DNA from: Aculops lycopersici
Lineage: Eukaryota > Arthropoda > Arachnida > Trombidiformes > Eriophyidae
Direction: 5' to 3'
Assembly: GCA_015350385.1 (NCBI GenBank)
Contig: WNKI01000001.1
Location: 6,177,472 to 6,241,471 of the forward strand
DNA: 64,000 bases
Shown here piece by piece: positions 53,182 through 61,918 of this stretch (position 1 is its first letter; each line of letters begins with the position of its first letter). The translations under genes and the position numbers were made by a program. The notes under the pieces are model-generated. The model was not told where the DNA came from. It made no database searches and saw only the letters and a program-made list of their open reading frames with translations.

Positions 53182-53229
53182 TTCTTCGAGTCTACCTCGC
53201 TGCGTTGCAAGCGAGGTAGACTCGAAGAA
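53182..53229. repeat. Perfect inverted repeat (20-bp arms, 8-nt loop)
   Basis: Arms 53182-53201 and 53210-53229 are exact reverse complements around GCGTTGCA. It sits at the right edge of the protein-like relic. Confidence 0.93.
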
Positions 53230-53628
53230 TTGCAGTTCCTATCAAAGGAGCCAGTCAAAACGCTAAGCTAGGTGTTAAGCATAGTCCGCCATTGATGACA
53301 CCTGTTGATGATGATGCACTTATCTATCAAGAATAGAATTTCTCTCATGATGTCAGAGAGCCAAGGGATCGTCATGAAATAAATAGCAAACTCCAAAATT
53401 GATGACATCTCGAAAAGGCAGGTAAACTGACATCTCATATCTAAGTACATCATTTCTGTATTCATTTCCTGTCTACAGGATAAATCGACATGCATGATTT
53501 ATTATATCTAATTATCTAGTAATTCGAGTTTGAGTTTGTTCTTGTTGCCTGTATTATTGATGCTGTGGTTGATTGGAAAATTTCATTTTGATCTACATAA
53601 GTATTAATTGGCTCTTTCAACTTGGAGG

Positions 53629-55332
53629 CTAAACCTCGTCCTCAGGCCCCATAAGCAATGGATTCACATATTCGAAACCTTCAAATTCAGATTGGTCTAG
53701 TCTGGCCAAAATGGACATGTCGTCCGGTGTAAAGTCTACAGGCTGTCTGGTGAATTCTGGATCAAAGTGGGCTAAATCTCTATCATTTTGGGATGGTGGT
53801 AAGTAGGGCGGTTGAACTTGGCGTCTCTCGAGTGCCACCCAATCGATAGAGCGGAAGAATTCGTGCTCCTTAATCTCAGCAAAGCCTCGCTTTAGATCAC
53901 AACCCAGACGTTCGGCCGGATTCTTCTTGAGGAATGCCTTGAGGATATTTTGCGCCTTTACAGTAAGTGTCCTTGGTATTCTAATTGTTTTCTCGAGAAT
54001 ATGTTGAAATAGAGCCTCCTCACTTTGTTCCTCTCCCGGTCTATTTCTATCCTGCTCAAAGGGACTCTTTCCAGCAAGCATTTCGTAAAGGAGTACACCT
54101 AATGCCCACCAATCAACACTAAAATCGTACTCCTCGTTTCTAAGTAGCTCCGGTGATATGTAATTTGGTGTTCCACAAAATGTGGACGTCTTATCGCCTG
54201 GTCGGATACCCTCCTTACACATTCCATAGTCGGTGAGTTTTATATGGCCTTCGTGGTCCAGTAGGACGTTGTCAAGTTTTAAGTCTCTATAAATAATACC
54301 TCTCATGTGTAAATAATCAAGTGCTAGTGAGATTTCTGCCGCGTAAAATTGTGCCTCCCCCTCGCTAAGCACTCGCTTTCTTTGCATATGATACATTAGG
54401 TCGCCACCGCGAACAAACTCAATTACAAAGAAGAGTCGCGATTCGTTTTGGAAACAAGAGTGGAGTCCAACTAAAAATGGATAGTTTGAGGCTCTCTCGA
54501 ATACGTGCTTCTCCGTTTGAACCCAATCAATATCCTCGTTCTCATCTAATACGAACATTTTCTTATTGATCACCTTCATTGCATAGATTCGCTTAGTTCG
54601 CTTTAGTTCCACCATGAAAACCTTTGCAAAACTACCCCGGCCAATGACACGAAGTAGCTCGAAATCGGCCAAACTATAGTGGGGCGGGCGGCCAGCTTGC
54701 TCCTGGTCCATGTCAATGTTTTGCTCATTACCCGGAGCGGCTGGCTGAAGTTCAGGCGCATAACTATTTGCTCTAATGGGTAACCTATGGCCACCTTGGT
54801 TATCATGCAATAGATCGCCGCCGCAAGGGATCTTACAAAGCTTATGGCACTTTTTGTGGACCATCAATTTACAATTGATACACTTGAAACCACCCGACCC
54901 AAGGCCCCAAATTTTATCCTGACAAAAGCGACAAGTGTCTGTCTTTAATCGCTTCGGCTCATAAATGTGACCATAAATCTTATACTTAGTCTTCTCTCGC
55001 CATCTTATTGCCCCTCGACGGTAAATGTTGCCATCCTCACCTGGACAGGGCATTCCCGGCATAACAGGCTGGTTCTTAAATACATGAATCTTAATCTCCG
55101 GCTCCTTACTATTTGTTAACAGTAACATTTCGTCAAGTTCCTCCTGACATGACAACATACAGGGACTTTCCTCGTCGTCGATCCATTTGATTGTAAACAT
55201 TTGATCTGAACTAAACTGCCACAATTCGCTGACCTCCTTCTTTAGCTTGTCCAGTGTAATATTTGGCTCAATGTAAGTGACCATATTGGCCTGACCATAG
55301 AAGGCCTTAATTTTGATGACATCGTGGCTCAT
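53629..55332 (-). CDS. aPKC: Atypical protein kinase C
   Basis: aPKC is the kinase of the Par6-Par3 complex that sets apical-basal polarity. It has 567 residues (human iota 596) in one exon. Domains: PB1 at about 5-86, which binds Par6; pseudosubstrate at 104-113 (YRRGAIRWRE); C1 zinc finger at about 123-170 with the full Cys/His set; kinase at about 224-490. The kinase has glycine loop GRGSFAKV (231-238), Lys253, catalytic YRDLKLDN (348-355), DYG (368-370, Tyr in place of Phe as in aPKCs) and T-loop TSTFCGTPNY (382-391). The turn motif (PVDFTPDD) and phosphomimic hydrophobic motif FEGFEYVNP are present; the C-terminus is EDEV. One oddity is that the second Arg of the usual ARRW pseudosubstrate core is Ile here (AIRW). 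The ATG start matches family length to PB1. Confidence 0.97.
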   Translation of the reverse strand: MSHDVIKIKAFYGQANMVTYIEPNITLDKLKKEVSELWQFSSDQMFTIKWIDDEESPCMLSCQEELDEMLLLTNSKEPEIKIHVFKNQPVMPGMPCPGEDGNIYRRGAIRWREKTKYKIYGHIYEPKRLKTDTCRFCQDKIWGLGSGGFKCINCKLMVHKKCHKLCKIPCGGDLLHDNQGGHRLPIRANSYAPELQPAAPGNEQNIDMDQEQAGRPPHYSLADFELLRVIGRGSFAKVFMVELKRTKRIYAMKVINKKMFVLDENEDIDWVQTEKHVFERASNYPFLVGLHSCFQNESRLFFVIEFVRGGDLMYHMQRKRVLSEGEAQFYAAEISLALDYLHMRGIIYRDLKLDNVLLDHEGHIKLTDYGMCKEGIRPGDKTSTFCGTPNYISPELLRNEEYDFSVDWWALGVLLYEMLAGKSPFEQDRNRPGEEQSEEALFQHILEKTIRIPRTLTVKAQNILKAFLKKNPAERLGCDLKRGFAEIKEHEFFRSIDWVALERRQVQPPYLPPSQNDRDLAHFDPEFTRQPVDFTPDDMSILARLDQSEFEGFEYVNPLLMGPEDEV

Positions 55333-56851
55333 CTTGATAATTGTTAGAGTGTCTTCTTCTTCTACTCCTTGTGATTTAGTTTCTCTCTTTCAGGTGCAGT
55401 TCAGGTGTCAAGTGGTATGTGTGTTTGATTGTGTCGGTGATGTAAATTCGCAAACTTGTGGCGGTGGTGGTATCGGTGATATCAATACCAATGCCGACGC
55501 CAATGCCACAGGTGTGGGCACTGGATGTTTACTGGATGTGCAAAATAATTGTTTATGCTTAAATTAATATGGATATCAAAGAAACTAATACCGATTGTAA
55601 TAGATGATAAAATGAGTGAGAGAGGAGAAATGGAATGAAACAAAATAATAAATATATAAACACTAAAACCTCTGCAACAACAACCACATCTTTTTCCGTG
55701 GATTATTGTGGATTCTGACAGAGGTTTTAGTTGAAGCGACGGTGGTGGTGGTTGTGGAGCGCACAGGTTGATTGGAAATATCAGTATTCCGTGTGCTGCT
55801 ATTGCTTCTGCCTGCCACCGCTTCTCTCTTTTCTGCATCGGAATCCCATAGCCTCTGCTTCAGGGTTGCAACCTGCAGTGAGGCTATCTCCTCAGAGAGG
55901 CAGCAGTGGCACAACAGCAGTGGTTGTGGCAACAGGCTCACAACATTAGAGCGAACGGACGAGTGTTGGCTGGACTTCAGGGAGAAACCCTGTTGATTCA
56001 GGGTTATGGTCGCTGGGCGCTGCTAGTGGGTCGCATGAAGCGGGACGAAGCTGCACAACGATTCAGGGGAAAATATGTGCTCCTGCATCACGTTCAGGGT
56101 TAAGAGTGGTGACGGCCTCAGTGGTTGCCGTAGTGATGAATGGGATCGCCATTTGCAAGCTTGGTAGGATTACGCTGGTTGCGCGATGCTTAGGCAAGCC
56201 AGGCGAGGTGTTAGCAGTCATTCATTCATATAAACGCCGAGGTCACATGGAGCAAGCAAACTGACAAGCGGTTAGACTCGCAGCCAACCCTTTCCTTCTT
56301 GTAAGCCGCCAGCTGTCAGGTGAGTTTGGGCTACCTAGATGATTGGTTTAGACAACTAACTTTGGAAAATTAGCCAGAAACGAGACACACAAAGCTGATA
56401 TATTAAGCAGCCTTATATGAGTAGAGATCGGGCGAGTGAAGGTAGAAAGAAATTTGCGAGATAGATCACATAGGTATTTCTGTGTTCGCTGGCTGATTTG
56501 TAAGGCTGGCTATTATTTGCTTAGCTTGTCTACTATCATAACGGTGAGTTAACTTGAAGAATAGCTAGTTTCTATTATTGACTATGTTTGGTGTGTGCAA
56601 GCAAATCAGTTTAAGCTTATGGCAATGCAAGCGCCCTCCATTTTAGTATTCCTTTTTATTCGGTATTCTGCTCCACCTCTCGACATCTCATCGGTGGCAA
56701 TGATAGCGACAGTGCCGCTACAAAACTGACAAAGAGGGCATCGATCGGGACCAAATTGGTGGCAACTTTGATATTCATGTACTTTCTTGTTGAGGAAAAA
56801 GAACCAAATACTACTAACAATATGAACAACAACATAGAATGGGACATAATT
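55333..56851. other. Intergenic region between aPKC and GSK3
   Basis: 1.5 kb containing the aPKC 5' flank, GGTGGTGG and ACAGG-rich sequence, a patch (55860-56102) with several CAGGGTT copies and the GSK3 3' flank with a minus-strand AATAAA near 56655-56660. Short frames at 55906-56103 and 56656-56847 have no recognised similarity. Confidence 0.5.
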
Positions 56852-58522
56852 TCATGCCTGCCTATTGGTTTCCGATGAGGAGCCTGAGTTACCTGGACCC
56901 CTACCGTTTATGCTTACGTTTCCTCCTCCGCCGACGTCGCTAGCTCGATTTGTGTTGCCAGATTGGCTAGTTGAATTTGGTGAACCGTTAAGTGCTGTTC
57001 CAGTGGCGGCATTAGGATTATGGTCGCCGGTGGTGTCATCAGTATTTGTTGTAGCTTGTTGTTTGTTATTTGGATTATTACTACTACAATCAGTATTATT
57101 ACTTGTAATGGATGGGGCAGCAGCAGCAGCCTTAGAAGATGAAGAAGAAGCACCCACAGCATTAGTTGCGGCATTCGAGGCGGTGGCGTTCGTATTCGTG
57201 GTGCCAGCACACGGATTCGATGATGAAGGACTCGGCTGAGTTGGCGCTGATGAGGGTAATGTAGTATTGTTACAAGTATTTGTGTTTGTTGTTGAAGTTG
57301 AAGTTATTGTTGTTGTTGATGATGCTGCTCCAGCCGAGGGATTGCTCCTGTTCTGGTGCTGCTGTTGTGACAGTTGATTATGATCTGAGAAATTGCTAGG
57401 TATCAATCTAGCTGCCAAATGCGGCTCTTTTCTTAATTCTTCATCACTAAAATTGAACAATGGGGGATATGGTTGTCCATTTGGTAACAATCTAGTGCTT
57501 GGCGACCTAAGCTCATCAAAAAAGGGGTGAGCGCAGGCGTCTAAGGGTGTTAACCTATTTGTTGGGGTGTATTCTAATAGATTTGACACCAATTTTGCAG
57601 CTTCAGGTGGCGCATTTAAATGGCTACTGAAAATTCGATTCCAAGAGCGAGCCCTGATAACGGGAAATCTGAATTCGGTATAATTTGGATTCATAGCTCG
57701 CATTTGTTCGCGCGTTGGTGTTCCTAAAACTTTAATAATTTCAACCAATTGATCCACTCCACTTTCGCCGGGAAACATTGGTTCGCCTAGTATTAGCTCA
57801 GCCATAACACAGCCCGCTGACCAAATGTCAATCTTAGTAGTATAGTCAGTGGCGCCAAATATTAGCTCAGGTGCACGATAATATCTAGAGCAAATGTAGG
57901 CAACATTTGGCTCGCCGCCCACTAATGATTTAGCTGATCCAAAATCACATAATTTCAATACACCAGTTTCAGGATTGAGTAGAAGGTTTTGAGGTTTTAT
58001 ATCCCTATGACAAATATCCATGGAATGAATATAATTCAAGCTCCTAAATAGCTGGTACATATATAATTTGACCAATATCATTGGAAGGTTTCGTCTAGAT
58101 CTACTGTGATTTCGTGCAATTTTATACAATGTTTCAGGTATATATTCTAAAACTAGATGTAAATATACCTCGGAGCTACCACGATCGCCCATAGTATGAA
58201 AGAAATATTTTAACTTGACTACATTGCAATGATCCAATTTTCTCATTATTTGCAACTCACGATTCTTGAACCTTTTGTCTTGTAAAACTTTTTTGATTGC
58301 AATCTGCTCCTGGGTTGGCCTTTGCAATGTAGCTTGAAATACGACCCCAAAGGATCCATTACCAATGGTCCTTAGATCTGTGTAGGAAATTTCAACCTCT
58401 TGAGGCGACTGTTCTTCGTTTTGATCAGGGTGCAGAAGTCCGGGGTGGGCTGTGATTGTGTAGACATTATTGTTTGGGGCATTTAGTCTATTGAAGCCCG
58501 ATCTTCGGCTATCTAGTGACAT
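56852..58522 (-). CDS. sgg: Glycogen synthase kinase 3 (shaggy)
   Basis: GSK3 is the constitutive Ser/Thr kinase of the Wnt destruction complex and of glycogen and insulin signalling. It has 556 residues in one exon. The kinase domain spans about 48-335: glycine loop GNGSFGVV (54-61), AIKK with catalytic Lys77, HRDIKPQN (172-179), DFG (193-195), and the activation-loop segment [14 protein letters not shown] with the regulatory Tyr at 209. The primed-substrate pocket arginine is present in KNRELQIM, and [11 protein letters not shown] is diagnostic. Two departures are seen. The N-terminal RTTSFAE autoinhibitory motif is missing (the protein starts [13 protein letters not shown]), and the residue before the regulatory Tyr is Ala instead of Ser. 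The last 200 residues are a Ser/Thr/Asn-rich low-complexity tail. The start is the first ATG. An upstream coding exon supplying the inhibitory motif is not seen. Confidence 0.96.
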   Translation of the reverse strand: MSLDSRRSGFNRLNAPNNNVYTITAHPGLLHPDQNEEQSPQEVEISYTDLRTIGNGSFGVVFQATLQRPTQEQIAIKKVLQDKRFKNRELQIMRKLDHCNVVKLKYFFHTMGDRGSSEVYLHLVLEYIPETLYKIARNHSRSRRNLPMILVKLYMYQLFRSLNYIHSMDICHRDIKPQNLLLNPETGVLKLCDFGSAKSLVGGEPNVAYICSRYYRAPELIFGATDYTTKIDIWSAGCVMAELILGEPMFPGESGVDQLVEIIKVLGTPTREQMRAMNPNYTEFRFPVIRARSWNRIFSSHLNAPPEAAKLVSNLLEYTPTNRLTPLDACAHPFFDELRSPSTRLLPNGQPYPPLFNFSDEELRKEPHLAARLIPSNFSDHNQLSQQQHQNRSNPSAGAASSTTTITSTSTTNTNTCNNTTLPSSAPTQPSPSSSNPCAGTTNTNATASNAATNAVGASSSSSKAAAAAPSITSNNTDCSSNNPNNKQQATTNTDDTTGDHNPNAATGTALNGSPNSTSQSGNTNRASDVGGGGNVSINGRGPGNSGSSSETNRQA

Positions 58523-58551
58523 GATGTTACAGCTTTGCTTTGATTCTAATA

Positions 58552-58690
58552 TCTATATATATATATAAATGTAGTTAGATCAATGGATATATATTTATAT
58601 ATATATGTGTGTTGTGAATATATATATATATGTGAGTATATCTATACACATATATATATATATAAATATATATATATATAAAGATATAGA
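58552..58690. repeat. TA-rich microsatellite cluster upstream of GSK3
   Basis: Repeated TATATATA blocks separated by short unique spacers, starting 30 bases upstream of the GSK3 ATG. Confidence 0.9.
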
Positions 58691-58940
58691 GATATAAATG
58701 TGGTTTTCTAATGTTGCCCAGTAGGTAAGTGGATTGATTTAAATTGTGTATGTGTGATATTGTTTTTAATATTAATGATAGACTGATAGAGTTACTACAA
58801 AAGCAGCAACAGCAGCAGCAGCAGCAGCGATGGCGGCAGCCATTGCAAAAGCACAGAGAGCGAAAAACAGCGACACTAGGATCGGCGCCAGCCACAGTGA
58901 ACCAGCAAGTCGGGCGGCCAAAGAAAAATAGGGAGCAAGA

Positions 58941-58970
58941 GACGACGACGACGACGACGACGACGACGAT
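58941..58970. repeat. (GAC)9 microsatellite
   Basis: Nine GAC units followed by GAT, then a GA run. Confidence 0.95.
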
Positions 58971-61601
58971 GAGAGAGAGAGAAGCTGAGAGAGACGCAGC
59001 GAAAGAAATAGAGTGTCGCAGTCTCTTGTGCAGTGTAGTTTTTCCCATTGGGATGCATTGGAATTGTGAGCGCCCAGTGCAAGTGGAGATGAGAAGCAGG
59101 ACAGAATTGAGAGAAGAGTCGCAGCGGCACCAGCAGCTGCAGTATTAGCGGCAACGACGACGGAGGCAGTCGACATCGCCGCTGGCCAAGAGGAGCAAAA
59201 GCAGCCGGAGAAGCGGCAGCAGCAGCAGCAACAACAACAACTCTCTCTACGGAATGCACTCACACACATTGAGAGTTCAGTACTCAACGCTCGAAGCGCC
59301 GCCACTCAGGCCACTTGCAAAAGTTGCGGCCACTGACACAAACTCTCGCAGAGGGTCACATACGAAACACTGGCCGCTTGCTTGTCGTTTCTCCGTGTCG
59401 CGCGTCTCTCCTCTCTGTGCGCTGAGATCCCGTTTGGCCCGGCTTCGGCCGAGCGAGCCATTGGGCGACCAGCGAAAATCACCAAGAGCAGCGAGCAACG
59501 ATGGTGCGTCTGCCCGACCGTCATTCATCTGCTTGCCCCACCTTTGCCCGTGCGTCTGCGCGACTGTCTGTCAAGATGATATTCTCCAGAGATGCAAGCG
59601 AGTTTTTGGCAAGCTTGTCGCCGCCAAGACTCGTTAACTTGGCGCCCAGAGGATTAGTGGCGGCTGTCGATAAGCGGATTTACAATTTGTTTCACTCGAT
59701 TTGCCTCATGGTCGAACGGCTTGCCGGTCCCCGTCGCCACTAGCATCTTGTCCCGGTACAGATCGCTTCTTTCTCGTCGCTTATTTGTTCTTCTCGAAAC
59801 TTGTTGGATTTTAACCAATTGTAATGGTGGTGGCAGACAAAGTTATTAGTTTGAATAAATTTGAGTCATTGGCATAACGAGAGGTTCTTGTGGATTTTCG
59901 GATCCCCACGAGATATTTCCGCCAACAACTCGTCGTCGTTACGAGCTCATTAGTTCCATATGGTCGGCGACTAGAGGATACCTGCTGCACCAACAAACGA
60001 AGGTCATTTGGAATCAAGCAAGCAGATGAACATTCTTTACCCGAATCTTTCCTATTTTGGCAAACCACCAGCTCAGTTGTAAGCAAACATAATACCATTG
60101 AGCTCATTATATCATTGTATTTCATTGTATTCCCTCGAGAGTTTATCTCTCTATTTCCGGTCGCGAGTCGATCCTAAAATAAGAAAGGAAGTAACAATCG
60201 ATGAGGCCCATAGTTATTATGAGTTGTCGAGTCTACATGTCTGGCGGATTATGAGCCGGAATACAATAATTCAGTTTAGGATGGAATCCTTTTATTTGAA
60301 TGCAATCATCACCATCTTAGGTCTCGATCAAGGATTATCGATATCATTTCCGTTCGTTCAATAGTATTTATGATCGCTTTCTTTTTTTCTCAAGTTCATT
60401 CTTATTCGTTCTATGGATCTTCAGAAGTAAGTATTGAACATTTTTCAAGTTTACAAAGACAGTTGAGTGGCGATCTATTACATAAAATTTCAAGTTCAAC
60501 TTGGCGATTGATAGCATTAGTGATAGCGAAATTAGTGGAGCTTCAAAGAGTGGGGGGAGTGAATTCATTGGATTGCATTTCAAGCAGGAAAAAGCACCAA
60601 CATTGAAAACGTCAAGGCAATCGATCGGCTAGCGGCTGCGCAATCGATTTTGTGGTTAGCTTGTTGTGTATGAGCCTCTGCCAAGCGAGTGGGAAAAAGC
60701 CACTGCCGCCGCTCGGCACCTAGCGGGTCTGTGACAATCTCGAAAACAGCAACAACAGCAAGCAGAAACCTAAGAGACAATCGCAACCGCTTGCGACACT
60801 TGGTTGCGGTTCTAGTTCTAGTTCCAGTCTTGACATTGGCTTTGTTTGTACCGCGCACCGGTGGTGACACTCAATTGACGCTAATAACAATTTGAATCAC
60901 GTTTGCATACGCGTTTCCATTGGGCAACAGTTTTTAGCCACCGCCGTTGCCTCCATGTCCAGTGTCGTTAGCTTGCGAGCCATTATCTCGCGAATCAGAA
61001 GTCGAAGCGAGATTCGTTGCGATTTGCGTGAGCAATAGAAGCAGCAACGACAATTACGGCACCAGTAACAACGAGTCTCAAAGTTGGATAGTAAAAGTAT
61101 TGGTGGCGCCGTTGCGACAAATAAGTATTTGGGCTTAGCATACTTGACTGCTGGACTACCAATCTGTTCCAGTCTACTGGAGATTCAACGGTAGAGATAA
61201 CAGGGCGAGAGAGACGGAGAAGGCGACTTACTGCTAGTCTGGCACATAGTGGAGATTTGATCCTATCATATCACATCATATCGCGAGGTAAGTAAGTAAG
61301 TTAGTTAGTTGGTGAGCTAGTTGGTATGCGCAGATCACATGTGTGCAAGTATCAGGAGTCTCGCCACAGTTTCTAAATGAAAACACACTCAAACACATAC
61401 ACTAAAACGGTAGATGAGACTGTGGAGTATGATGAGTCCATCATACTGTGGCTCACAATACTGGCCCAAGTAGTTGTTGCATCAAATAAAGTTCGTAATA
61501 ACTCGAGAATGAAAATACAAGTGAATCTGATATTTTGAACTCGCTTGCTCACATCTCTCGACTGCTCATTTCAAACTCGACTTTTTTTCTCGCTGACGTC
61601 G

Positions 61602-61918
61602 CTAATTGATTTGAGCTTGAATTTTAGTGATACGGGCCAGGGGAATCAGCTTTTTTACTTCCTCTCCAAGTTCCAGTCGGTCTCCCTTTTTCATAATGCA
61701 CTTAGCTCTTCTTTTTGACACGCCCTCAATGTAGTTTTGACATGTTTCCACTGATGACACGTTTGCCTATTCTTCTTGTACATTTGTTCATAATTCTTAG
61801 GGAGCCGCTTGATAACGGCCCACAAGATCTCGATTTGGTTGAGGTCTGGTGGTTGAGAAGTCCAACGCAATTCGTGGATCTTCTTAGCAACCAATCAGCT
61901 CCTCAGATGAGCATTCGC
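61602..61918 (-). mobile_element. Relic of a Tc1/mariner-type transposase
   Basis: The C-terminal part of a DDE transposase: NAHLRS, a stop, then LVAKKIHELRWTSQPPDLNQ followed by IEILWAVIKRLP. This corresponds to the Tc1 signature W(P/T)SQSPDLNPIENLW. The frame stops near 61691; a +1 shift near 61715 continues VSKRRAKCIMKKGDRLE to a stop at 61602, resembling the family C-terminus. The stop and frameshift show it is dead. Terminal inverted repeats and the N-terminal half were not found. Confidence 0.8.

Larger units (their letters stand above)
50360..53628. other. Large intergenic region between SRD5A3 and aPKC
   Basis: 3.3 kb. It holds (CGA)n runs at 50891-50914 and 51232-51249, a GC-rich stretch with a quasi-palindrome near 51850-51871 (CGGCGGCGTC / GACGCCGCCG), short GAGA and CTCT runs (about 52313-52326 and 52580-52594), two perfect hairpins and one protein-like relic. 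A 103-codon minus-strand frame starting at the ATG 51473 begins with a signal-like hydrophobic run (MRNYRLLLSLIGCSLASFS) and could be a first exon, but no downstream exon is convincing. Confidence 0.5.
58523..61601. other. GSK3 5' flank and noncoding DNA
   Basis: 3.1 kb. It begins with the GSK3 promoter/leader: TA repeats (58552-58690), a CAG/CAA run near 58802-58829, (GAC)9 at 58941-58970 and GAGA. Long frames here (poly-Gln and poly-Thr on +, Cys/Leu/Ser-rich on -) are repeat artefacts. From 59800 to 60620 the sequence is AT-richer with several short frames. The longest ATG frame is 104 codons on the minus strand (59811-60125), without recognised similarity. No gene is supported. Confidence 0.5.

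Noticed and set aside
58575..59305. Overlapping Cys/Leu/Ser-rich and poly-Gln/Thr frames
   Set aside because: Produced by TA, CAG and GAC repeats upstream of GSK3.
59811..60125. Possible small secreted peptide on the minus strand
   Set aside because: The hydrophobic start is weak and no processing sites or cysteine pattern are recognisable.
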